Assembly: GCF_012241385.1 (NCBI RefSeq)
Contig: NZ_JAAVXB010000003.1
Span: 1-64,000, forward strand
Reading direction: 5' to 3'
Origin: Solimonas marina
Lineage (GTDB): Bacteria > Pseudomonadota > Gammaproteobacteria > Nevskiales > Nevskiaceae
Length of the DNA stretch: 64,000 bases
Positions 56,629 through 64,000 of the stretch are shown here, in pieces. The notes under the pieces were generated by a model. It was not told where the DNA came from and searched no databases. It worked only from the letters and a program-made list of their open reading frames with translations. Every line of letters starts with the position of its first letter. The stretch's first letter is position 1. A program made the translations under genes and the position numbers.

Positions 56629-57873
56629 ATGAAACGCTATCTGGTCGGCGGTGCGGTCCGCGACCGGCTGCTCGATCTGCCGGTCAAGGAGCGCGATTGG
56701 GTCATCACCGGCGCCAGCCCCGAGCAGATGCTGGCGCTGGGCTACCGTACGGTCGGCAAGGACTTCCCGGTCTTCCTCGATCCGCAGAGCGGCGAGGAAT
56801 GCGCGTTGGCGCGCACCGAGCGCAAGTCCGGGCGCGGTTACCAGGGCTTCACGTTCCATACCGGCCCCGACGTTACGCTCGAAGACGATCTGCGCCGCCG
56901 CGACCTGACCGTCAATGCGATGGCCGAGGACGCCGATGGTCGGCTGATCGATCCGTATGGCGGCCGCCGCGATCTGGACGCGCGCATCCTGCGGCATGTG
57001 TCCGAAGCCTTTGTCGAGGACCCGGTGCGCGTGCTGCGCATCGCGCGCTTTCACGCGCGATTCGCGCCGCTGGGGTTTCGTGTCGCCGACGAGACGCTGG
57101 CCCTGATGCGGCAGATCGTCGACAGCGGCGAGGTGGATCACCTGGTCCCCGAGCGGGTCTGGCAGGAAATGGTCAAGGCCTTCGCAACGCCGGCGCCGAG
57201 TGTGTTTTTCCACACGCTGCACGCCTGCGGCGCGTTGGCGCGCGTGATGCCGGAGCTGGCGGCGTTGTCCGGCGTGCCGCAGCGCGCCGACTATCACCCC
57301 GAGGTCGACACGCTCGTGCATACGCTGATGTGTGTCGACGTCGCCGCGCGCGCCGGGTATGCCTTGCCGGTTCGTTACGCGGCGCTGGTGCACGATCTCG
57401 GCAAGGCCGAGACGCCGTCCGCCGAATGGCCGTCGCACCGTCGCCATGATGCGCGTGGGGTGCCGCTGGTCGAGGCGTTCTCGGCGCGCTTGCGCGTGCC
57501 GTCGGTGTGCCGCGATCTGGCGATCGTGCACACGCGCGAACACCTGTTGATTCACCAGGCGCGCGAGCTGCGGCCGCGGACCTTGCTCGAATTGCTGGAG
57601 CGAATGGGCGCTTTCCGCCGTGGTGACACCTTCGAGTCCACGCTCGAGGCCAGCCTCTGCGATGCACGCGGGCGGCTCGGCTTTGAAGACGACCCCTATC
57701 CGCAGGCCGCGTATTTGCGTGACGCGCGCGCTTGCGCGGCGACCCTGCAGGCGCGGGACGTGATGGCCGAAGACGTCACGCTGCAGGGGGCGGCGATTGG
57801 CCAGCGCTTGCAGGAGCGGCGCGTGGAAGCGCTCAAAGTCTGGCGTGATGCCGGTCGCGCGTCGGCGTCCTGA
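56629..57873 (+). CDS. cca: CCA-adding tRNA nucleotidyltransferase with HD domain
   Basis: 414 residues. Start MKRYLVGGAVRDRLLDLPVK, then E21-R-D23 where E. coli-type enzymes have D-R-D. RRRDLTVNAMA, EDPVRVLRIARFHARF (neck) and the HD phosphohydrolase motif AALVHDLGKAETP follow. Adds or repairs the tRNA 3' CCA. The first catalytic carboxylate is Glu rather than Asp. The 3' end overlaps the convergent TetR gene by 41 bp. Confidence 0.94.
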   Translation: MKRYLVGGAVRDRLLDLPVKERDWVITGASPEQMLALGYRTVGKDFPVFLDPQSGEECALARTERKSGRGYQGFTFHTGPDVTLEDDLRRRDLTVNAMAEDADGRLIDPYGGRRDLDARILRHVSEAFVEDPVRVLRIARFHARFAPLGFRVADETLALMRQIVDSGEVDHLVPERVWQEMVKAFATPAPSVFFHTLHACGALARVMPELAALSGVPQRADYHPEVDTLVHTLMCVDVAARAGYALPVRYAALVHDLGKAETPSAEWPSHRRHDARGVPLVEAFSARLRVPSVCRDLAIVHTREHLLIHQARELRPRTLLELLERMGAFRRGDTFESTLEASLCDARGRLGFEDDPYPQAAYLRDARACAATLQARDVMAEDVTLQGAAIGQRLQERRVEALKVWRDAGRASAS

Positions 57874-58504
57874 CGGACGTCGACGGTACGCCCGCGCCCA
57901 GATAGCCCAGCACCATTTCAATGGTCGCCGCCTCGATCTGCGCGGTCGATAGCGGCGCGGCGGGCGGGTCGATCACCGCGGCATGCACGAGCGCCTGCAC
58001 GGTGGTGATCAGCATGTAGGTCGCCAGGTCCAGATCCTGCGGGCCGATCTGCTCGCGATGCGCTTCGAGCACGCTGCGAATGCGGGCGTGAACCCCGAGA
58101 TGATCATCGCTCTCCGATTTCGGCGGATCGAAGAACGGCAGCTCGGCTTCGAGGACACGGTGCAGCTGCGGGTCGAGCAGGTGACCGTGCAGGCTGGCCT
58201 GGACCAGCGCGGTGATGATCTCGCGCAGGCTGCCCCCGGCCGTTGCTGTGAGCGCAACATCGAGCATCTCGTGAATCTCTCGCCCATGGCGCTCGTGCAG
58301 CGCCGTGATCAGGGCGTCCTTGTTCGGAAAGTACTGGTAGAGCGAACCGACACTGACGCCAGCCAGTTCGGCGACGCGGTTGGTGCTCATTGCCGCATAG
58401 CCATCGCCCGACAAAATGCGAGCAGCGGCGTCGAGGATGGCTTCGACGGTGGCCTGCGCGCGCTGCTGACGCGGCAATTTCCTGGGCCTCTCGATCTGCT
58501 TCAT
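57833..58504 (-). CDS. TetR-family transcriptional regulator
   Basis: 223 residues. N-terminal HTH: QATVEAILDAAARILSGDGY, AAMSTNRVAELAGVSVGSLY and QYFPNKDALITALHERH. The ligand domain follows. Divergent from the MarR-efflux operon, 245 bp away, so it may also control it or itself. The 3' end overlaps cca antisense by 41 bp. Confidence 0.92.
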   Translation of the reverse strand: MKQIERPRKLPRQQRAQATVEAILDAAARILSGDGYAAMSTNRVAELAGVSVGSLYQYFPNKDALITALHERHGREIHEMLDVALTATAGGSLREIITALVQASLHGHLLDPQLHRVLEAELPFFDPPKSESDDHLGVHARIRSVLEAHREQIGPQDLDLATYMLITTVQALVHAAVIDPPAAPLSTAQIEAATIEMVLGYLGAGVPSTSVRTPTRDRHHARL

Positions 58505-58671
58505 GCGGTCGCCCCAAATGCGAGTATTGAACGTGAGTGATAGCTCGTATTATAGGCGGAAGGCGAGTCATTGCTCGCATTGCTTGGGGGTGGGGCGTCG
58601 ACGTTGAGCGCCGCTTCCCAAGACGCAGCCTGACGATCGACTGACTGTCGGACGTCTGCCACGGAAGATTC

Positions 58672-58731
58672 TTGACAGTGCAATATTTGCACATACAATG
58701 TCTGCCCAAGCAAACATTGCATTGGCAAATA
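58672..58731 (+). promoter_or_regulatory. MarR-operon promoter with nested palindromic operator
   Basis: TTGACA (58672-58677), 16 nt, TACAAT (58694-58699): a strong sigma-70 promoter. Two nested inverted repeats overlap the -10 and start region: TATTTGC/GCAAATA (58684-58690, 58725-58731) and CAATGT/ACATTG (58696-58701, 58714-58719), centred on the same point. Ideal for MarR autorepression. Confidence 0.75.
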
Positions 58732-58749
58732 GTACGACGTGAGGCTGCT

Positions 58750-59232
58750 GTGGCGACGAAGCACTACGACATCAAGACCTTTCGCTCGTCCGAGAGCATC
58801 GGCTACCTGCTCAAGCGCGCGCAGGCCCGGATGCAGGACGTGGCGGAATCGGTATTCGCGCCGCATGACATGAGCTTCGTGCAGTGGATTGCAATGCTGA
58901 AGCTCTCCGAAGGACAGGCGCAGACCGCCAGCGATCTATGCCGGGCGATGTGCCACGACAACGGCGCAGTGACGCGCATGCTCGACACGCTCGAGGAACG
59001 TGGCTTTGTCAGCCGGCAACGCAGCCAGCAGGATCGGCGCGTCGTCGAACTGACGTTGACCGCCACCGGTGCCGCGCAGGTCGAAGCGCTGAAGCCAAAG
59101 TTGATCGACGAACTGAATCTGCTGCTCACCGATTTCAGCGCGGCTGAATTCAGTGAGCTGACCCGGTTGTTGGACAAGTTGTACCAGGCGCTGGATGCGC
59201 GACATTCGGCGGCCCGCCAAGGAGTGAATTGA
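58750..59232 (+). CDS. MarR-family repressor of the efflux operon
   Basis: 160 residues from GTG 58750 (GAGG upstream). Winged helix: QTASDLCRAMCHDNGAVTRM then LEERGFVSRQRSQQDRRVVE (wing with DRR) and LTLTATGAAQ. The start inside an upstream ATG frame is rejected since that would be in the promoter. The stop overlaps the outer membrane factor ATG (TGATG). Confidence 0.92.
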   Translation: MATKHYDIKTFRSSESIGYLLKRAQARMQDVAESVFAPHDMSFVQWIAMLKLSEGQAQTASDLCRAMCHDNGAVTRMLDTLEERGFVSRQRSQQDRRVVELTLTATGAAQVEALKPKLIDELNLLLTDFSAAEFSELTRLLDKLYQALDARHSAARQGVN

Positions 59233-60677
59233 TGAAAGCGACAACAGTGAGCCGCGTCGCGGCATCGCTGGCTCCCGCCCTGCTGCTCGCGGCCTGTGTG
59301 CTGCCGCCGAAAGAGCCGCCGCAGGCGACCGCGATCAATGTCGAAGGCCTGGGCCTCGACGGTGCGCGTCAGGGGCCGGTGACCGATGGTTGGTGGAAGT
59401 CGTTCGGCGACCCACAGCTCGACGCGCTGATCGACAAGGCGATCGCCAGCAGCCCGAGCCTCGCCGAGGCTGTCGCGCGCGTGCGCAGCGCCCACGCACA
59501 GATGCAGGCCGCCGGCGCCGGCGGCCGCCCGGACTTCTCGATCAACGGCAACGAAGTGCGCCAGCGCCTGCCGAAGAACTACATCTATCCGGCGCCGTAC
59601 GCCGGTGGTGAGTACTGGGTTGGCCAGATCGAAGCGAACATGAGCTGGGACCTCGATTTCTGGGGCGAGCAAAAGCGGCTTCTCGATCAGGCCAAGCTGT
59701 CGTCGCAGGCCTCTGAGCTCGATGTCGAGTCGGCCAGGCTGGCACTTGCCGGCTCCATCGCGCAGTCCTATGTGAACCTGTACACCGCCTACGCAATGGC
59801 CGACATCGCCACGCAGGCCGAGCAGCAGCGCGAAGCCCTGCTGAAGCTGACCGAGGACCGCGTGCACGCCGGGCTCGATACGCAGCTCGATGTGAAAAGT
59901 GCCGAGGCGCTGCTGCCGCAGGCTCGCGAACAGCGTCTGCAAGCCGAGGCTTCGCGCGACATGGCGGTGCACAGCCTTGCGGCGCTGAGCGGCCAGGGCG
60001 CGAACGCCTATGTGACGATCAAGCGCCCGGCGCTGAAGCTCGATGCCGCGCTACCGCTGCCGCAAGACCTGCCGATCGACCTGCTTGCGCACCGCCCCGA
60101 TGTGCTGGCGGCGCGCGCGCGCGTCGAAGCGGCGATGGCCGGCCGCGCGGCCGCCAAGGCGGCGTTTTATCCGCAGATCAGCCTGACCGCGCTGGCCGGC
60201 TATCAATCGGTCAGCCTCGACACGCTGCTGCATGGCAGCAGCGGCGTCTGGGGTTTCGGGCCGAGCGTTCATCTGCCGATCTTCGATTCGCAGCGCCTCA
60301 AGGCCAGCTACCGCGGCGCCACTGCGGACCTCGACACGGCCGTTGCGCAGTACAACCAGACCGTGCTCGACGCGGTGCGCGATGTCGCCGACCAGCTGAC
60401 GCGCAGCCGTTCGCTGATGCAGCAGCTCGACCAGTCGCAGCAGACGCTGGCCGCCAGTGAGGCGGCGTTCGACCTGGCCAAGCGCCGCTACGCCGCCGGC
60501 CTGACCTCGCGTCTGGTGGTGCTCAATGCCGAGTCGAACGTGCTGAGCGCGCGCCGCGACGTCGTCACTGTGAAATCCAATCTCGTCATTGCCCGCGTCA
60601 CGCTGCTGCTGACGCTGGGCGGAAGTTTCAATCCTCAACCGCCGGATGCCGATGCCGGTGCCGGAGCCACGTCATGA
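59232..60677 (+). CDS. Efflux outer-membrane lipoprotein (NodT/OprM family)
   Basis: 481 residues. Lipobox LLLAAC (about C22), then two OEP repeats: WWKSFGDPQLDALIDKAIAS, QSYVNLYTAYAMADIATQAE and LLAHRPDVLAARARVEAAMA with FYPQISLTALAGYQS. The TolC-like channel for the EmrAB pair below. AAGGAG just upstream. Confidence 0.94.
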   Translation: MKATTVSRVAASLAPALLLAACVLPPKEPPQATAINVEGLGLDGARQGPVTDGWWKSFGDPQLDALIDKAIASSPSLAEAVARVRSAHAQMQAAGAGGRPDFSINGNEVRQRLPKNYIYPAPYAGGEYWVGQIEANMSWDLDFWGEQKRLLDQAKLSSQASELDVESARLALAGSIAQSYVNLYTAYAMADIATQAEQQREALLKLTEDRVHAGLDTQLDVKSAEALLPQAREQRLQAEASRDMAVHSLAALSGQGANAYVTIKRPALKLDAALPLPQDLPIDLLAHRPDVLAARARVEAAMAGRAAAKAAFYPQISLTALAGYQSVSLDTLLHGSSGVWGFGPSVHLPIFDSQRLKASYRGATADLDTAVAQYNQTVLDAVRDVADQLTRSRSLMQQLDQSQQTLAASEAAFDLAKRRYAAGLTSRLVVLNAESNVLSARRDVVTVKSNLVIARVTLLLTLGGSFNPQPPDADAGAGATS

Positions 60678-61864
60678 ACAATCCGAATCCTGCTACCGAG
60701 ACGCCTCCCGCCAACGGCAAGCGTCGTCAGCGCCTGATCATCCTGGCGGTAATCGTGCTGATCGCCCTCATCGCGTACGCCGCGTACTGGTTCCTCTACG
60801 CGCGCTACTACCAGAGCACCGACGACGCCTATGTGTCGTCCGACATCGTGCAGATCACCGCCGAAGTGCCCGGCACGGTGACCGCCGTGCACGTCGACGA
60901 CACGCAGCATGTCGAGCGCGGTCAGCTGCTCGTCGCGCTCGATCCGGCCGACGCGCAGATCGCCGCAGCGTCGGCAGAGGCCGAACTGGCGCGCACGGTG
61001 CGCACGGTGCGGGGCCTGTTCTCGCAGAGCACCGGTTTGCGTGCGCAGATCCGCAGCACACAGGTGACGCTGAAGGCCGCGCGTGGCGACCTCAAGCGGC
61101 GCCTGGCCGTTGCTGCTGATGGCGGCGTCTCGGCCGAAGAGTTGCAGCACGCGCGTGATCGCGTCGCCGAGCTCGAAGCGTCGCTGTCGACCGCCCAGGA
61201 GCAGTTGGCCACCAACAATGCGCGTATCGACAACACGACGATCGCCGACAACCCGGAAGTGCGTGCCGCCGCCGCCCAGGTTCGCGATGCCGAGCTATCG
61301 CTGCGCCGCACCCAGATCTACTCGCCGGTGACCGGTACGGTGGCGCGCCGCAGCGTGCAGATCGGTTCGCGCATCGCTGCCGGCACGCCGCTGATGGCGG
61401 TGGTGCCGCTGGCCAATGTCTGGGTCGACGCCAACTTCAAGGAAGTGCAGCTCGAACAGATGCGCGTCGGCCAGCCGGTTGACGTGCAGGCCGACCTGTA
61501 CGGTGGTGACGTCACGTATCACGGCCATGTCGCCGGCATCGGCGCCGGCAGCGGCAGTGCGTTCGCCCTGCTGCCGGCGCAGAACGCGTCGGGCAACTGG
61601 ATCAAGATCGTGCAGCGTCTGCCGGTGCGCATCGCCCTCGACCCGAAGGAAGTCGCGGCGCATCCGCTGCGCGTCGGTCTGTCGATGGACGTCAAGGTCG
61701 ACCTGCACGATACGTCCGGCCCGCTGATCGCGACGCAGGTGCGCAGCACGCCGCAGGTCATCAAGCCGTCGGAAGACCATGACGCCAAGGTCGATCAGCT
61801 GATCGCCGACATCATCGCGCGCAACGGTGGCGACACCGATACCGCGGAGCAGGGCACGCCGTGA
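60674..61864 (+). CDS. emrA: HlyD-family membrane fusion protein (EmrA-like)
   Basis: 396 residues. One N-terminal membrane helix (LIILAVIVLIALIAYAAYWF), STDDAYVSSDIVQITAEVPG (lipoyl half motif), a coiled coil with LQHARDRVAELEASLSTAQE, and SPVTGTVARRSVQIGSRIAA. Links the inner-membrane pump to the outer channel. Overlaps both neighbours by 4 bp. Confidence 0.94.
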   Translation: MNNPNPATETPPANGKRRQRLIILAVIVLIALIAYAAYWFLYARYYQSTDDAYVSSDIVQITAEVPGTVTAVHVDDTQHVERGQLLVALDPADAQIAAASAEAELARTVRTVRGLFSQSTGLRAQIRSTQVTLKAARGDLKRRLAVAADGGVSAEELQHARDRVAELEASLSTAQEQLATNNARIDNTTIADNPEVRAAAAQVRDAELSLRRTQIYSPVTGTVARRSVQIGSRIAAGTPLMAVVPLANVWVDANFKEVQLEQMRVGQPVDVQADLYGGDVTYHGHVAGIGAGSGSAFALLPAQNASGNWIKIVQRLPVRIALDPKEVAAHPLRVGLSMDVKVDLHDTSGPLIATQVRSTPQVIKPSEDHDAKVDQLIADIIARNGGDTDTAEQGTP

Positions 61865-63405
61865 GCCAGACCGCCGCCACTGCCGGGCCGGCGCCCGTCG
61901 CGTCGCGCGGCCTGGTTGCCATCGCGCTCGCGCTCGGCACTTTCATGCAGGTGCTCGACACGACGATTGCCAACGTGTCGATTCCGACGATCTCCGGCAA
62001 CCTCGGTGTATCGTCGGATCAGGGCACCTGGGTCATTACGTCGTTCGCCGTCGCCAACGGCATTTCGGTGCCGTTGACCGGCTGGCTGATGCAGCGCTTC
62101 GGCGTCGTGCGCACCTTCGTCGTCTCGGTGCTGCTGTTCACGCTCGCGTCGTTTCTCTGCGGCGCGGCGTGGAGCCTGCCGGCGCTGCTGGCGTTCCGCG
62201 TCATGCAGGGTGCGGTCTCCGGGCCGATGATTCCCGGTTCGCAGGCGCTGCTGATCTCACTGTTCCCGCCCGACAAGAAGGGCGCGGCACTGGCGATCTG
62301 GTCGATGACCACCCTGGTCGCGCCGATCTGTGGACCGATCCTCGGCGGCTACATCTCCGACAACTATTCATGGCCGTGGATTTTCTATATCAACGTGCCG
62401 GTCGGCCTGTTCTGTGCGGCGATCTGCTGGCAGGGCTTGAAGCATCGTGAAACGCCGACGCGCAAGCTGCCGGTCGACACCATCGGCCTGAGCCTGCTCG
62501 TGGTGTGGGTGGGGTCGCTGCAGATCATGCTCGACAAGGGCAAGGACGCCGACTGGTTCCACTCATCGTTCATCGTCGTGCTGGCGGTGGTCGCCGTGGT
62601 CGGTTTCATCGCGTTCATGATCTGGGAGATCGGCGAGAAGCATCCAATCATCGATCTGTCGCTGTTCAAGAACCGCAATTTCTCGCTCGGCACGATGGTT
62701 TTGTGCCTGGGTTACGCGGTGTTCTTCGGCGCGGTCGTGCTGCAGCCGTTGTGGATGCAGACCTGGCTCGGCTACAACGCCACCTGGGCCGGCCTCGTCG
62801 CCGCGCCCAGCGGTGTCGTCGCCGTCTTCCTGTCGCCATTGGTCGGACGCAATATCGCCAAGTTCGACGCGCGCCTGTTCGCAACGGCCGCGTTCATCTT
62901 CTTCGCGATCTCGTACTTCATGCGCGCCGGCTACACCGCGGACGCCAGCGCCGAGGCCTACATCATGCCGCTGCTGGTACAGGGTATCGGCATGTCGATG
63001 TTCTTCGTCTCGGTGCTGCAGATCCTGCTCGACGGCGTGCCCGACCATCAGGTACCGGCCGCTTCAGGCTTGTCGAACTTCCTGCGCATCACCGCCGGCA
63101 GTTTCGCGACGTCGATCATTACCACCAGCTGGGATCGTCGCGCAGCACTGCATCAGACGCGGCTGGCCGAGGCGTCGAGCGCCTATGACCCGACGCTGCG
63201 CGGCGCCGTCGATACGCTGCACGGCATGGGCATGACCGACCAGCAGGCACTGGGGTCGATCACGCACTCGCTGGGCAATCAGGCCTATCTGATGTCGGCG
63301 CTCGACATCTTCTGGGTCAGCGGCTGGTTGTGCCTGGGGATGATCGTGCTGGTCTGGTTCACGCGCCGCCCGCATGGCGGGGCGCACGCGGTGGCCGCCG
63401 ACTGA
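61861..63405 (+). CDS. emrB: DHA2-family multidrug efflux permease (EmrB-like)
   Basis: 514 residues from GTG 61861; about 14 membrane segments. LGTFMQVLDTTIANVSIPTI is the DHA2 helix 1 motif, GWLMQRFGVVRTFV motif A, and VAPICGPILGGYISDNYSWP motif C. Proton-driven export of hydrophobic drugs or metabolites with the two upstream partners. Confidence 0.95.
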   Translation: MSQTAATAGPAPVASRGLVAIALALGTFMQVLDTTIANVSIPTISGNLGVSSDQGTWVITSFAVANGISVPLTGWLMQRFGVVRTFVVSVLLFTLASFLCGAAWSLPALLAFRVMQGAVSGPMIPGSQALLISLFPPDKKGAALAIWSMTTLVAPICGPILGGYISDNYSWPWIFYINVPVGLFCAAICWQGLKHRETPTRKLPVDTIGLSLLVVWVGSLQIMLDKGKDADWFHSSFIVVLAVVAVVGFIAFMIWEIGEKHPIIDLSLFKNRNFSLGTMVLCLGYAVFFGAVVLQPLWMQTWLGYNATWAGLVAAPSGVVAVFLSPLVGRNIAKFDARLFATAAFIFFAISYFMRAGYTADASAEAYIMPLLVQGIGMSMFFVSVLQILLDGVPDHQVPAASGLSNFLRITAGSFATSIITTSWDRRAALHQTRLAEASSAYDPTLRGAVDTLHGMGMTDQQALGSITHSLGNQAYLMSALDIFWVSGWLCLGMIVLVWFTRRPHGGAHAVAAD

Positions 63406-63443
63406 TCACGCGGCCCCGCGTCGTGCTCGGCTACGTGATGCTT

Positions 63444-63473
63444 GCTGCTGCCCGCCGTCAGGTGGGCAGCAGC
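63444..63473. terminator. Hairpin at the convergent emrB/uppP end
   Basis: GCTGCTGCCC (63444-63453) and GGGCAGCAGC (63464-63473) pair perfectly over 10 bp. It overlaps the uppP stop; no T-tract, so termination is uncertain. Confidence 0.4.
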
Positions 63474-64000
63474 AGTAGCAGCGCCGCACCGAAGATGATG
63501 CGGTACCACGCAAACAGCGTGAAGCGATGCGATTGCACGTAGCGCAGCAGCCACTTCACCGCAATGAACGCGACGATGGCCGACACCACGAAGCCGATCG
63601 TGAACTGTGTCCAGTCTTCCTGCGCGAACGCATTGCTCTTCAGCAGCTTCAGCATTTCATAGCCGGTTGCCGCGAACATCGTCGGGATGCCGACCAGAAA
63701 CGCGAACTCGGTGGCAGCGGGACGCGAGGTCAGGCCGACCAGCATCGCCGCGAAGATCGTCGAGGCCGAGCGCGAGGTGCCGGGAAACACGGCGGCCAGG
63801 ATTTGCGCCAGACCGACGACGATGGCGATCTTCCAGGTCACGACCGTGCTCGGGCTCATGCCCTTGGCATGCCATTCGATGACCAGGATCGCGAGGCCGC
63901 CGATGATCAGCGCCCAGGCGATCGGCGCTACCGTCTCCGGCAGCTTGAGCCCCGCCTTCTCGGCAATCAGGCCGCCGACGCAGGTAATCAGAAACGCCGC
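63458..64000 (-). CDS. uppP: Undecaprenyl-diphosphatase UppP/BacA, C-terminal part (cut by window edge)
   Basis: 181 residues are visible; the frame stays open to the right edge. The catalytic signature FPGTSRSASTIFAAMLVGL (PGxSRSxxT) is followed by FAFLVGIPTMFAATGYEM and four hydrophobic helices, ending LLLLLPT. Recycles the C55-PP carrier of cell-wall synthesis. N-terminal EExxxE part is outside the window. Confidence 0.95.
   Translation of the reverse strand, partial: AAFLITCVGGLIAEKAGLKLPETVAPIAWALIIGGLAILVIEWHAKGMSPSTVVTWKIAIVVGLAQILAAVFPGTSRSASTIFAAMLVGLTSRPAATEFAFLVGIPTMFAATGYEMLKLLKSNAFAQEDWTQFTIGFVVSAIVAFIAVKWLLRYVQSHRFTLFAWYRIIFGAALLLLLPT

Overview
The window is a high-GC gammaproteobacterial chromosome segment. 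Its housekeeping cluster (trkA/trkH, rsmB, fmt, def, LysM protein, dprA, smg, topA, tsaC, hemF), its GTAG-type REP sequences, an integron with an IntI-type integrase and a M36 protease fit the Xanthomonadales/Nevskiales neighbourhood. Genus cannot be fixed from the sequence alone. No tRNA, rRNA or CRISPR array was seen.

Left part (0-12 kb): the tail of an IS110-family transposase and REP repeats, then a minus-strand operon of proline iminopeptidase plus a MoxYX-like sensor kinase/response regulator. Divergent from it is a compact PQQ operon in the order pqqA-C-D-E-B. A bidirectional terminator separates pqqB from a convergent class I DAHP synthase. DUF3187, LysR, beta-barrel, small membrane protein and GST genes follow.

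12-27 kb: a 1487-residue secreted fungalysin-type (M36) protease with PA and PKD domains and a C-terminal sorting tail; an EF-hand lipoprotein/TauE/thioesterase group; and a seven-gene minus-strand run of oxidoreductases and transporters headed by an SDR, divergent from a LysR gene with a T-N11-A operator candidate between them.

27.4-34.1 kb is the accessory hotspot, a chromosomal integron. The integrase gene reads rightward. Small, lower-GC cassette genes read leftward away from it, separated by attC-like sites. Cassettes include a BrnT/BrnA toxin-antitoxin pair and several unknown proteins, two of them membrane proteins. The array is damaged by three mobile elements: an IS3-family element inside an attC, an IS110/IS1111-type remnant abutting an attC, and a REP-associated tyrosine transposase (RAYT) element that truncates the IS110 remnant. 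Several attC sites have lost core bases, so part of the array looks frozen.

34-64 kb is mostly core genome: two MFS transporters, a 0.6-kb duplicated REP/BIME region, homoserine kinase, TrkH/TrkA, a candidate unannotated small RNA with its own terminator (about 42.32-42.48 kb), RsmB, Fmt/Def, LysM/DprA/Smg/TopA/TsaC/HemF, OxyR, Slt-type transglycosylase, CCA-adding enzyme (with Glu in place of a usual catalytic Asp), a TetR/MarR-flanked EmrAB-type tripartite efflux operon, and the 3' part of uppP running off the right edge.
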